Assembly (NCBI GenBank): GCA_001899445.1
Contig: MPOA01000006.1
Span: 310,001-374,000 of the forward strand
From: Candidatus Desulfopertinax cowenii
Lineage (GTDB): Bacteria; Bacillota; Desulfotomaculia; Desulfotomaculales; Desulforudaceae
Reading direction: 5' to 3'
Length of the DNA stretch: 64,000 nucleotides
Below are positions 33,404 to 41,960 of the stretch, piece by piece. The position numbers and the translations under genes were made by a program. The notes below the pieces were generated by a model, which did not search any database, had not been told where the DNA came from, and worked only from the letters and a program-made list of their open reading frames with translations. How positions within the stretch are numbered: position 1 is the first letter of the stretch; each line of letters starts with the position of its first letter.

Positions 33404-34826
33404 TCTTAGCCTCCCCCTCCCCCGCCAGGTCGCGCAGCCGGGCAACGGTCTCGGCAAAATCGGTAAACTCCGCCTGGTCCTGCTGTAAAAAGCTAGTTAG
33501 CACTTGGCGCTTGGCCAGGGCCTCGTCCACCAGCGGGTTGGAACCGGACACATAGGCCCCGATGTTCACCAGGTCCTCGGCTTCCTTGAAAGCCGCCAGC
33601 AGCCGGCGCAGCTTCGCCGCCCAGCGCTGATGCTCCGGGGACGTGACGTCCGGCATCAGCCGGCTGGTACTCTGCAGGATATCAATAGCCGGGTAGTGGT
33701 TACGGGCCGCCAGCTCCCGGCTCAGGACAAGGTGACCGTCCAGGATGCCACGCACCGCGTCCGCCACCGGCTCCTGCAGGTCGTCCCCCTCCACCAGCAC
33801 GGTGTAAAAACCAGTGATCGAGCCGACTGCATTCGTACCCGCGCGTTCCAGCAACTTGGGCAGCGAGGCGAACACCGAGGGGGTATATCCCCGGGTGGTC
33901 GGGGGCTCGCCCACCGCCAGGCCGATTTCCCGCTGGGCTAGCGCAAACCGGGTGACCGAGTCCATCAGAAACAGCACGTCCCGGCCCCGGTCCCGGAAAT
34001 ACTCGGCAATCGTCGTGGCCACCATGGCCGCCCGCAGCCGGACCAGGGCCGGCTGGTCGGAAGTGGCCACCACGACCACTGAGCGCGCCAGTCCTTCCGG
34101 ACCCAGGTCCCGCTCCAGGAAATCCCTTACTTCGCGGCCCCGCTCGCCTACCAGGGCTACCACGTTCACGTCGGCGCTACAATAACGGCAGAGCATCCCC
34201 AGCAGCACGCTCTTGCCCACGCCGCTCCCGGAAAACACCCCCAGGCGTTGCCCGCGGCCGCACGTCAAGAAACCGTCGATCGCCCGCACGCCGGTGGTCA
34301 GGGGCCGGTTAATCCGCCGGCGGGTCAAGGGATCGGGCGGCGCATTGTGCACGGGATACTCTTCCGGCGCCTCCCCGCGCGTGCCTTGCAGTTCTCTCCG
34401 GCCGTCGCCCACTTCAGACGGAGGTGTGCTAGAGCGCCTCCCTTCTTGTCCGGCGACCAATGCTGACCCAGGAGCGATGAGCTTACCTAGACCGTCCACC
34501 ACCTGCCCGAGCAGATGCTCCCCCACCGTCACGGTGAGCGCCCGCCCGAGCGGCTTCACGCGGCACCCGGGCCGGATGCCCCGCAATTCACCCAGCGGCA
34601 TCAGCAGGGAAGTCTGACCCCGGAAACCCACGACCTCCCCCTGGACCGGCCGGACCTCTCCGGGCACATGCACGTCGCAGATCTCCCCGATGAAGGTGTT
34701 TAGGCCCTCGACCTCCACGGTCAGACCGACCACTTTAGTAACCCGCCCGAGAAGTCGGTACGGCCGGGCGGCCCGCACCCGCACCCGCCACGCTTGCAGA
34801 TCCAGTTGGGGAACCTTGCCGCTCAT
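33396..34826 (-). CDS. fliI: Flagellar export ATPase FliI
   Basis: F1-type ATPase energising substrate unloading at the export gate. 476 residues, slightly long for the family (about 435-450). Walker A FSGSGVGKSVLLGMLCR, Walker B DVLFLMDSVTRFALAQREIGLAVGEPPTTRGYTPSVFASL. Between SALVAGQ and YPVHNAPPDPLTR sits an extra, Gly/Arg/Ser-rich stretch of roughly 35 residues (about 128-160) replacing the short loop usual before the P-x-x-P-L-x-R motif. ATG 34824-34826 follows fliH by 33 bp. Confidence 0.94.
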   Translation of the reverse strand: MSGKVPQLDLQAWRVRVRAARPYRLLGRVTKVVGLTVEVEGLNTFIGEICDVHVPGEVRPVQGEVVGFRGQTSLLMPLGELRGIRPGCRVKPLGRALTVTVGEHLLGQVVDGLGKLIAPGSALVAGQEGRRSSTPPSEVGDGRRELQGTRGEAPEEYPVHNAPPDPLTRRRINRPLTTGVRAIDGFLTCGRGQRLGVFSGSGVGKSVLLGMLCRYCSADVNVVALVGERGREVRDFLERDLGPEGLARSVVVVATSDQPALVRLRAAMVATTIAEYFRDRGRDVLFLMDSVTRFALAQREIGLAVGEPPTTRGYTPSVFASLPKLLERAGTNAVGSITGFYTVLVEGDDLQEPVADAVRGILDGHLVLSRELAARNHYPAIDILQSTSRLMPDVTSPEHQRWAAKLRRLLAAFKEAEDLVNIGAYVSGSNPLVDEALAKRQVLTSFLQQDQAEFTDFAETVARLRDLAGEGEAKSA

Positions 34827-34859
34827 ACCTGAATCACACCCTTGAGGCCACTCGACAAC

Positions 34860-35525
34860 CTACTTAAGGGCCTTCAGAATCTCCCGCCAACGCACGTCCG
34901 TGGTGGCGTCCACCAAACCCCGTTCGGTTTCCACCAGGACACCGCCCTCGTCCAACTCGGCATCACCGATGATTCGCAGGGCCGCCCCCGCGGGAAGAAG
35001 CTCCTTTAGCTTCGGGGCCGCCTTCCGCAGGTGCTCAACGTGGGACGGGTGGGCATAGACCACCACGTTTTCCCGCTCCCGCACTGCCTCCAGCGCTTCG
35101 TGCACCACGGCGGCGATTGAAGCCGGATCCAGTTCCAGCTGCCGGGCCACCAGTTTTTCGGCGATTTCCACGGCCAGCATACGGACTTCGGATTCCAGTT
35201 CATCCAGGATACGCCGCCGGACATCCTCGGCCTCGCGCAGCACGCTCCGGGCCGCATTTCTGATTTTCTCGGCCTCGGTTCGGGACTGGGCAATTCCCTC
35301 TTGATATCCCCGCCGCTGGCCTTCCTCGTAAGCCTGCTTCCTGATTTCTTCCGCCTCAACCACGGCCTGCCGCAGCAGTTCCTCTGGGGTAGGTTCCGGC
35401 TGCTTTTCCGGCGCCCCCCCGTTGGGCCGTTTCAAGGGAAGCCGAAACAGGCGGCTCTCACCCACGGCCGCGCTCTTCAGAATCCGCCTGCCGACCATGC
35501 TAGACGACAAGAACATCTTCGCCAC
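34860..35525 (-). CDS. fliH: Flagellar assembly protein FliH
   Basis: Stator-like regulator of the FliI ATPase. 221 residues from GTG 35525; ATG 35516 or ATG 35497 (MVGRRILKS) are equally possible, and the first choices overlap the 3' end of fliG. The central part is a charged coiled coil with GxxxG-like spacing (EEGQRRGYQEGIAQSRTEAEKI). The C-terminal domain contains VRMLAVEIAEKLVARQLELDP and the conserved LDEGGVLVETERGLVDATTDVRW. Confidence 0.88.
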   Translation of the reverse strand: MAKMFLSSSMVGRRILKSAAVGESRLFRLPLKRPNGGAPEKQPEPTPEELLRQAVVEAEEIRKQAYEEGQRRGYQEGIAQSRTEAEKIRNAARSVLREAEDVRRRILDELESEVRMLAVEIAEKLVARQLELDPASIAAVVHEALEAVRERENVVVYAHPSHVEHLRKAAPKLKELLPAGAALRIIGDAELDEGGVLVETERGLVDATTDVRWREILKALK

Positions 35526-36510
35526 CGCGGGACACCACCACCTCTCCAGCCTCCTCCAGAGCGCGGATCACCTTGACGATCCGCTGCTGGGCCTCTTCCA
35601 CCTCTTTCAAACGTACCGGACCCATGAACTCGATTTCATCCCGCAGCATCTGAGAGGCCCGCTGGGATTGGTTCTTGTAAATCTTTTCCCGCACATCTTC
35701 GTTCGCCCCCCGCAGAGCCAGGGCGAGGTCCTTCTGGTTAATCTCCCGCAGGATACGCTGGATGGATAAGTCATCCAGCTTGACAATGTCCTCAAAAACG
35801 AACAGCTGCTGGCGGATCTCCTCGGCCAGGCGCGGGTCGTCCCGCTCCAGTTCTTCCAGGATCGCCTTCTCCGTCGCCCGATCGGCCATGTTCAGGATCC
35901 GAACCAGAGTCTGGGTGCCGCCGGCGTCCAGTACTTCCTCGGTCATTACCACGGATAACTTGCGCTCCAACATCCGCTCCACATCCTGGACCACCTCGGG
36001 AGAAGCCCGCTCCATGATCGCAATCCGACGGGCCACCTCGCTCTGCAATTCGGGCGGCAGGGCGCCCAGGATGGCGGTGGCCTGCGCCGGTTCCAGGTAG
36101 GCCAGGATCATGGCGATGGTCTGCGGGTGCTCCTCCCGGATGAAACTCAAGAGGTGCTTAGGATCGGTTTTGCGCAAGGAATAAAACGGGATCGTCTGCT
36201 GCGCTGCGGTAAGCCGTTTTAGGATACTGTCCGCTTTCTCCCGGCCCACCGCTTTCTCCAGCATCTCCCGGCAGTACTTCGGCCCCCCCTGGATAAGATA
36301 CTGCCGGGCTTCATACAGCTGCGTGAACTCTTCCAGAACGGAATCGCGTACTTCGGGCGGTACCCGTTCCATCTGGTTGATCATGAAGGAGATTTCCTCG
36401 ATTTCCTCGTCGAAAAAATCGTGTTTCAATATCCGAGCCGACAAGTCCGCACCCATTGCGATGAGGAATATGGCTACTTTGCGCAATCCCGGCTTGGTAG
36501 TTGCTGCCAC
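35500..36510 (-). CDS. fliG: Flagellar motor switch protein FliG
   Basis: C-ring protein that meets the MotA stator and generates torque. 336 residues. The N-terminal LRKVAIFLIAMGADLSARILKH docks on FliF. The middle domain contains the EHPQ motif (IREEHPQTIAMILAYLEPAQA). The C-terminal domain, with charged torque helix residues, includes FEDIVKLDDLSIQRILREINQKDLALALRGA and SQRASQMLRDEIEFMGPVRLKEVEEAQ. ATG 36508-36510 is preceded by AGGAGGAAGG. Confidence 0.96.
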   Translation of the reverse strand: MAATTKPGLRKVAIFLIAMGADLSARILKHDFFDEEIEEISFMINQMERVPPEVRDSVLEEFTQLYEARQYLIQGGPKYCREMLEKAVGREKADSILKRLTAAQQTIPFYSLRKTDPKHLLSFIREEHPQTIAMILAYLEPAQATAILGALPPELQSEVARRIAIMERASPEVVQDVERMLERKLSVVMTEEVLDAGGTQTLVRILNMADRATEKAILEELERDDPRLAEEIRQQLFVFEDIVKLDDLSIQRILREINQKDLALALRGANEDVREKIYKNQSQRASQMLRDEIEFMGPVRLKEVEEAQQRIVKVIRALEEAGEVVVSRGGEDVLVV

Positions 36511-36525
36511 CAGGCATCCTTCCTC

Positions 36526-38058
36526 CTATTTCTCAGTCAGCCAGAGTTTGATGATCTGCGCAACCTCGTCCGGTTTCTGCCTAGCCAACTCGCGGGCGCT
36601 AGCCTGCTTCTCGCTGAGCTGAGACGACGCGGTATCCGCCGCCGGCACGGCAACCGGAATCACGTCCTCCACCTCCGGCGCGGGTGATGCTCGCCGGCGC
36701 CGGCTCATTACCAGGGCCGTCACCACCGCAATCAAGAGCAGGAGCAATGCGGCTCCGGCAACTGCGGCATACAGGAGCAACTGCTGGCGCTCCCTTTCGG
36801 CGGCCAGCATCTCAGCCCGGCGCAGTTCCTCCTCCAGCTGTTCCTGGTAAGTGGTGTCGAAAGCCATGGGTACCACTACGATCTGGTCACCCCGCTCCGG
36901 GTTGAAGCCCAAAGCGGCGGCCACCACGTTTCGAATTTGTTCCGCCCGCTCTGGGGTAACATTACCGTCTACCACCACCGAGGTGGAAAGCCGCCGGAGT
37001 TCTCCCGGAGGTTGAACCACGGTCTCTTGCCGCGTGCCTACCTGGTAGTTGGTGATGGTCTCTTCACGGGAATACGATTCGTTCTGCATCGCGTGGGCCA
37101 GCGGGTAAGTGGCCGGCCCCTCGATATTGGTGTCCGTGCCCGGCACTCCGCCGGTACTGGCACCCTCGCTTTCCTCCCGAATCGTCTGTTCGCTGACCAC
37201 CTGGGATTCCCCGTACGGAATCGTGGAAACCGACTGCTGCTGGCTGAAATCCAAGTCCGCGGTCACCATGGCCACCACCCGGTCCGGGCCGACGATCCGC
37301 TGCAGCATCTGCTGCAGCCGCTGCTCCAGCCTACGTTCGTAATTGCGCTTGATTTCCTGGTTGGTAAGCGCCACTCCCGCCGTCGGGTCCTGGTGGCTGT
37401 CCCCGCTCAGGAGCCGACCGCGCATATCAACGAGGTGCACGTTCTCCGGCGCCAGGCCCTCTACACTGCCGGCCACCAGCGTCACAATCCCGCGCACCTG
37501 ACTCTGACTCAGCTCAAACCCCGGTCGGAGCTTTAAGGCAATCGAAGCCGACGGAGGTGCTGCCGCCTCAGCGAAGATGCTTTTTTCAGGCAGGACCAAG
37601 TGTACCCGCGCCGCCTCCACCCCGTCCAACTGAACGATTGTCCGGCGCAATTCTTCCTGGAGCGCCCGTTGGTAATTAACCTGCTGTTCAAACTCGGTGA
37701 TCCCCAGCTTGCTCCGATCGAACAGCTCCCAGCCGGCACCACCCCCCAGCGTCCCGGCAGTGGCCAGGTGGATCCGGGCCTCGTCCACACGGTTTTTAGG
37801 CACCTGGATGGTGGTGCCCCCGTCGCTCAGGATATAGGGGATACGCATCCCCTCAAGCTGTTCAATGATCGCTCCCGCCTCCCGGGGGTCCAGCTTGGTA
37901 AAAAGCGTAGTATAGTTCATTTGGCGGGCAAACTGGCCCAGGTAGTAGAGCGCCAGTATCGCGCCGATTACCAGTAGCACCAGGGAAACCTTGTGGGTGG
38001 TGCTCAAAGTCCGCCACCGCTCGCTCATCCTGACCAGTACGGCCTGCCTCTCCATCAA
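36526..38058 (-). CDS. fliF: Flagellar MS-ring protein FliF
   Basis: Forms the membrane MS-ring on which the rod and C-ring are built. 510 residues: N-terminal TM (VSLVLLVIGAILALYYL, about 25-42), ring-building motifs with YTTLFTKLDPREAGAIIEQLE, NYQRALQEELRRTIVQLDGVEAARVHLVLPE, then a second TM near residue 435 (LLYAAVAGAALLLLLIAVVTALV). The C-terminal FliG-binding tail ends QKPDEVAQIIKLWLTEK. Confidence 0.95.
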   Translation of the reverse strand: MMERQAVLVRMSERWRTLSTTHKVSLVLLVIGAILALYYLGQFARQMNYTTLFTKLDPREAGAIIEQLEGMRIPYILSDGGTTIQVPKNRVDEARIHLATAGTLGGGAGWELFDRSKLGITEFEQQVNYQRALQEELRRTIVQLDGVEAARVHLVLPEKSIFAEAAAPPSASIALKLRPGFELSQSQVRGIVTLVAGSVEGLAPENVHLVDMRGRLLSGDSHQDPTAGVALTNQEIKRNYERRLEQRLQQMLQRIVGPDRVVAMVTADLDFSQQQSVSTIPYGESQVVSEQTIREESEGASTGGVPGTDTNIEGPATYPLAHAMQNESYSREETITNYQVGTRQETVVQPPGELRRLSTSVVVDGNVTPERAEQIRNVVAAALGFNPERGDQIVVVPMAFDTTYQEQLEEELRRAEMLAAERERQQLLLYAAVAGAALLLLLIAVVTALVMSRRRRASPAPEVEDVIPVAVPAADTASSQLSEKQASARELARQKPDEVAQIIKLWLTEK

Positions 38059-38160
38059 GTTACCTCCCGGACCAACCAGTCAACGCCACACTTAAGCCCC
38101 GCTTCCAGAAACCCGCGGTTCACCCCCACCGGGCGGGGTATGCCCCGTCCGTTTTCCTGT

Positions 38161-38454
38161 TTACAGCGGCATCCGGGACAACTCCCGGTAAGCCTCCAGG
38201 ATCTTGTTGCGTACCTCCACGGCCAGTTGCATCGTCAACTCGGCCTCGCGTAAAGCAATGACCACCTGGTGCACGTCCTGCACTTCCCCATCCAGGAACT
38301 TCCGTACGGCCACGTCCGCCCGCACCTGGCTCTCGTTCAGCTGGTCGATGGCCTCGTTCAGCAGTTTTCCGAAGTTCACGCCGGACTGTTTGGCGCCGCC
38401 CGCGGACTCAATCGACGGACAACACGGGGCTTTAAGGGTAATCTCCTTGACCAC
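38161..38454 (-). CDS. fliE: Flagellar hook-basal body protein FliE
   Basis: 97-residue adaptor that joins the MS-ring to the proximal rod. The C-terminal half FLDGEVQDVHQVVIALREAELTMQLAVEVRNKILEAYRELSRMPL (in segments) carries the family signature of V-H-x-V residues and E-A-Y-R-E. It ends the flgB-flgC-fliE gene triplet that opens the operon; 102 bp separate it from fliF. Confidence 0.95.
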   Translation of the reverse strand: MVKEITLKAPCCPSIESAGGAKQSGVNFGKLLNEAIDQLNESQVRADVAVRKFLDGEVQDVHQVVIALREAELTMQLAVEVRNKILEAYRELSRMPL

Positions 38455-38472
38455 GAAACTTCCCCCTTATCC

Positions 38473-38889
38473 CTAACCGCGGCCCAATTCCAAGGCCCGA
38501 CTCGTTATCTGCTTGGCGGCCTCCAGCACCGCCGCGTTGGCCTCGTAGGCCCGGCTGGCACTGATCAGGTCGATGAATTCCCGGTTCACATCCACGTTCG
38601 GGTAGGCCACATAACCTGCGGCATCCGCGTCTGGGTGCCCGGGCTGGTACACCACCCGTGGCGGGCTAGGATCTTTCACCACGGCCTCCACCCGCACACC
38701 CGCACCTTCAAGCCCGCGCCGGGTCCGCTCCAGCTGTTGCGCAAAAACGGGTACTTCCCGCCGGTAGGGACCACCCTCCGGCGTCCGGGTGGTGTGCACG
38801 TTGGCAATATTGTTGCTGATCAGGTCCAGCCGCAGGCGCTCGGCCGTCATCCCCGAACCGCTTATCGCAAAACTCTTGAAGAAATTCAA
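38473..38889 (-). CDS. flgC: Flagellar proximal rod protein FlgC
   Basis: 138-residue rod protein. The N-terminal FKSFAISGSGMTAERLRLDL and NNIANVHTTRTPEGGPYRR are typical (rod signature plus the FlgC GPYRR motif). The C-terminal YPNVDVNREFIDLISASRAYEANAAVLEAAKQ is diagnostic. It lies 18 bp from fliE and 7 bp from flgB. Confidence 0.95.
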   Translation of the reverse strand: MNFFKSFAISGSGMTAERLRLDLISNNIANVHTTRTPEGGPYRREVPVFAQQLERTRRGLEGAGVRVEAVVKDPSPPRVVYQPGHPDADAAGYVAYPNVDVNREFIDLISASRAYEANAAVLEAAKQITSRALELGRG

Positions 38890-38896
38890 GGATCAA

Positions 38897-39295
38897 TCAC
38901 CTCCCGCCCCTGATGACCTGCGCGTAAACCTTGAACTTGCTGGTCCAGAACTGGCTCACCGCTCGATAGCCCAAAGCGTTTTCCACCAGTTCAATCATCT
39001 CCCGGTCCAGATCGACGTTGTTGCCGTCGGCCCGCACGGCAGTCTCCCGAACCTGCTCCACACCGGGCTGCCCCCCGTTCTCGAACCGGCCCGGGAGGTG
39101 CCGGACGTCGGTCCGTTTCAGGGGACCTGCGGAACCGGCCCCAGCCGCTTTCATAAACGCCTGAAAGTCCACCCGCAACCGTTTGAACCCAGGAGTGTTC
39201 AGGTTGGCGATGTTATTCGCGATCACCCGCTGCCTTAGGGCCTCACCGTCCAGCGCCCGCGCCAGCAACGACATCACCGGGTCCTTGCCCAGCAC
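38897..39295 (-). CDS. flgB: Flagellar basal-body rod protein FlgB
   Basis: 132-residue rod protein and first gene of the long operon. SLLARALDGEALRQRVIANNIANLNTPGFKR is the family N-terminus, and DLDREMIELVENALGYRAVSQFWTSKFK the C-terminus. The ATG (39295) has GGGGAGGTTG upstream. N-terminal MLGKDPVM precedes the usual rod start, so a slightly later start is possible. Confidence 0.93.
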   Translation of the reverse strand: MLGKDPVMSLLARALDGEALRQRVIANNIANLNTPGFKRLRVDFQAFMKAAGAGSAGPLKRTDVRHLPGRFENGGQPGVEQVRETAVRADGNNVDLDREMIELVENALGYRAVSQFWTSKFKVYAQVIRGGR

Positions 39296-39646
39296 CTATA
39301 CAACCTCCCCTCACCCAGGTTGCCATTTTTTCGACACATTGGCACATGTTTCCCTCGTTCGATAGGTGTTTGACAATGTTCTATGAAATTCCTGCCTTTG
39401 ACCCAAATTTTTTCCCGCAAAAATCAACGTTTTTCCTTCGCTACTAGGCTCATTCGGCACCGTACCTTATTAGCCCCACCAGAAGGGATTTGAACGCCGG
39501 GCCGGGAATAGGTGGTTGCAAAGTACCAGAGGTAGAACTGGTAGACGAAATATCCCCAGAAGCGAATAGCTGAAAGGCAGAAAAGGCAACTGTTTAACTA
39601 TTTACTGGCGAAAGTTGGGTCAAAAAGTGTTTTCCGGGGGCACATT
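39296..39646. other. Divergent intergenic region flgB / pseC
   Basis: 351 bp that must hold promoters in both directions: leftward for the flagellar operon and rightward for pseC. No sigma-28 site was found here. A perfect TTGACA at 39370-39375 (plus strand) has no -10 box at 15-19 bp. On the minus strand TTCATA-N17-TATCGA is the best, weak, sigma-A match. No further gene or repeat was seen. A GGGGGCAC ribosome site precedes pseC. Confidence 0.4.
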
Positions 39647-40804
39647 ATGAACTTTATTCCATATGGTAGGCACTCCATCGACGAAAAGGACATTGAAGCC
39701 GTGGTAGAGGTTATGCGTTCAGGTTGGCTAACGCAGGGTCCTAAGATAGCGGAATTCGAAGAAGCTCTGGCCACCTACTGCGGTACCCGTTACGCCGTCG
39801 TGTTTTCCAGCGGCACTGCTGCCCTGCACGCTGCCTACGCCGCCATTGAGCTTAGACCAGGCGATAAAATTATCACCTCGCCCATCACTTTCGTTGCCAC
39901 TGCTAACGCCGCGCTGTATCTCGGCGCAAGACCCGTTTTTTGTGATATTGAAAGGGATACTGCCAATCTAGACGCCACGCAAATCGAGAGGTTAATCACC
40001 AATCGAACGAGGGCTATCGTGCCTGTTCACTTCGCCGGTCAACCTTGTGACATGGACAAGATTCTCCGTATCGCCCGTCACCACAATCTTTACGTAATAG
40101 AAGACGCTTGCCACGCTCTTGGCGCCACTTACAGAGGTCAGCGCATCGGCAGTTTATCCGACATGACCGTATTCAGCTTTCACCCGGTGAAACACGTCAC
40201 TACGGGAGAAGGCGGGGCGGTGTTGACTAACAACCCCGACCTATACCGTAAACTCCGAATGTTTCGGGAACACGGTATCACCCGTGACCCCCGGTTACTA
40301 TCAGGTCTAAACCCCGGGAGGCAACCAGATCCCTGGTACTACGAGATGCTGCATCTCGGATACAACTACCGTCTCTCGGACCTTCACTGTGCCCTGGGGT
40401 TATCTCAGCTGAGGAAACTGGACGAGTTCCTGAAAAGGAGACGTGAAATTGCCGCCCTATATAATCAAACCTTCGCCAAAACACCGGCAATTCAACCGCT
40501 TGCCCAAAAGCCGGATCGGCATTCTGCCTATCACATTTACGTAACCCAAGTCAATTGGAAACAGATTAAAAAAACTCGTACCGAGGTTTGCACCTCACTG
40601 CGGCGGAGCGGAATCTCCACTCAGGTCCACTACATTCCCGTTTACCGCCAACCTTACTATCAGCGCCTCGGCTACGCTCAGGGCCTTTGTCCCCGGGCTG
40701 AAGCTTACTACGAAGCTGCTCTTACCCTGCCGCTGTTTCCGGCGATGACGAACGAAGATGTGTACCGGGTAATTAAAACGGTATGCAACGTTTGCAGCAT
40801 ATAA
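39647..40804 (+). CDS. pseC: UDP-4-amino-4,6-dideoxy-N-acetyl-beta-L-altrosamine transaminase PseC
   Basis: PLP-dependent DegT/DnrJ/EryC1 aminotransferase, the second step of pseudaminic acid synthesis, acting on the keto-sugar made by PseB. 385 residues. FIPYGRHSIDEKDIEAVVEVMRSGWLTQGP matches PseC N-termini. VVFSSGTAALHAAYAA, VIEDACHALGATYRG and SFHPVKHVTTGEGGAVLT follow; the Lys of HPVKH is the PLP Schiff-base residue. It converges on pseI, unlike the other pse genes, which are on the minus strand. Base composition is visibly lower in GC (48% in bases 39661-39720, counted) than the flagellar genes (65% in 36001-36060). Confidence 0.9.
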   Translation: MNFIPYGRHSIDEKDIEAVVEVMRSGWLTQGPKIAEFEEALATYCGTRYAVVFSSGTAALHAAYAAIELRPGDKIITSPITFVATANAALYLGARPVFCDIERDTANLDATQIERLITNRTRAIVPVHFAGQPCDMDKILRIARHHNLYVIEDACHALGATYRGQRIGSLSDMTVFSFHPVKHVTTGEGGAVLTNNPDLYRKLRMFREHGITRDPRLLSGLNPGRQPDPWYYEMLHLGYNYRLSDLHCALGLSQLRKLDEFLKRRREIAALYNQTFAKTPAIQPLAQKPDRHSAYHIYVTQVNWKQIKKTRTEVCTSLRRSGISTQVHYIPVYRQPYYQRLGYAQGLCPRAEAYYEAALTLPLFPAMTNEDVYRVIKTVCNVCSI

Positions 40805-40832
40805 CCAGTCACTCGCGCTGTCCGATTTTAAT

Positions 40833-41894
40833 CTAATCTAGTCGTTCACCGATCAGCTCCCAACTCAAAGGCGTTCCACAGGTAACGTCACGCGCCACCC
40901 GCCGCCCCAGGACATCCTTTAAAAACTTCGGCGGCAAACCGTAGCCGGGGCGAATGGAACGAACGTTCTCTTTGGTAAAAACCTCACCCGCCCGCATGTC
41001 CCGAACCACGAAGAGCGAACGCCTGAAGACCTTACTACTTTCTTCTTTTTCACTCACACCGTAATAGACCTTACCCAGAGCCTTTTCGGTCGTGCGAATG
41101 GCTTCTACCATGGCTTTAAACTCAGGCGGTTCCAGGGAAAAGGCACTGTCAGGTCCTGGATTGGACCGTGACAAGGTAAAATGCTTCTCCACAATGCAGG
41201 CGCCTAAAGCCACCCCGGCGACTGGTACAGCAATACCCAGTGTATGATCCGAAAGGCCAACCGGCAGGCCAAAAGCCTCTGCCAGATGGGGGATAGTACG
41301 CAAGTTCGCCTCTTCTGGTGGAGCAGGATAGGCACTGGTACACTTAAGTAAGGCTATCTCCCGCGTCCCGCCTTTTTGAGCCGCTTGAACCGCATCCTCA
41401 ATCTCACCCAAGGTAGCCATTCCAGTCGAAATAATCAACGGTTTGCCGGTGTTTGCCAATACTTCTATCAGTGGGAGGTCCACAATTTCAAAGGACGCTA
41501 CTTTGTAGGCTGTTACGCCCATTCTATCCAAGAAGTCTACCGACATCGGGTCAAAAGGCGTGGAAAGGAAATCAAGGCCAATTTTCTCTGCCATTTCTTT
41601 AAGCTTGGGTTGCCATTCCCAGGGAGTGTATGCTTTGGCATACAAGTCGTATAGTGTCCAGCCGTCCCATAGCGATCCATCTATCCGAAAATGTTTTCTG
41701 TCTGAGCGAATAGTCATTGTATCTGGAGTATAAGTCTGGAATTTAACGGCATCCGCCCCCGCATCCTTGGCGGCCTGCAAAAGACGGGCGGCCTGCTCAA
41801 AATCCTGGTTATGGTTGGCAGATATTTCGGCCACAATATAAACCGGTTCGTTTAGACCGATACGCCGTTTCCCAATGCTAATGTGTGAGATCAC
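40833..41894 (-). CDS. pseI: Pseudaminic acid synthase PseI (NeuB family)
   Basis: Condenses 6-deoxy-AltdiNAc with phosphoenolpyruvate to give pseudaminic acid. 353 residues from GTG 41894 with an AAGGAGGAAA site. N-terminal TIM-barrel: VYIVAEISANHNQDFEQAARLLQAA, GADAVKFQTYTPDTMT, DFLSTPFDPMSVDFL, AYKVASFEIVDLPLIE, LLKCTSAYPAPPEEANL. The C-terminal SAF (antifreeze-like) domain starts near RRSLFVVRDMRAGEVFTKENVRSIRPG. TMTIRSDRKHF is the PseI-type rather than NeuB-type signature. Last gene of the minus-strand pse set. Confidence 0.9.
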   Translation of the reverse strand: MISHISIGKRRIGLNEPVYIVAEISANHNQDFEQAARLLQAAKDAGADAVKFQTYTPDTMTIRSDRKHFRIDGSLWDGWTLYDLYAKAYTPWEWQPKLKEMAEKIGLDFLSTPFDPMSVDFLDRMGVTAYKVASFEIVDLPLIEVLANTGKPLIISTGMATLGEIEDAVQAAQKGGTREIALLKCTSAYPAPPEEANLRTIPHLAEAFGLPVGLSDHTLGIAVPVAGVALGACIVEKHFTLSRSNPGPDSAFSLEPPEFKAMVEAIRTTEKALGKVYYGVSEKEESSKVFRRSLFVVRDMRAGEVFTKENVRSIRPGYGLPPKFLKDVLGRRVARDVTCGTPLSWELIGERLD

Positions 41895-41960
41895 CTGTTT
41901 CCTCCTTAAAAAATGGGGGGATCAATCGCGCAATATTTCCACCCCGAAGGGTGCCAGCTG

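Noticed and set aside
39370-39375. Perfect TTGACA as a pseC promoter -35
   Set aside because: No -10-like hexamer exists 15-19 bp downstream.
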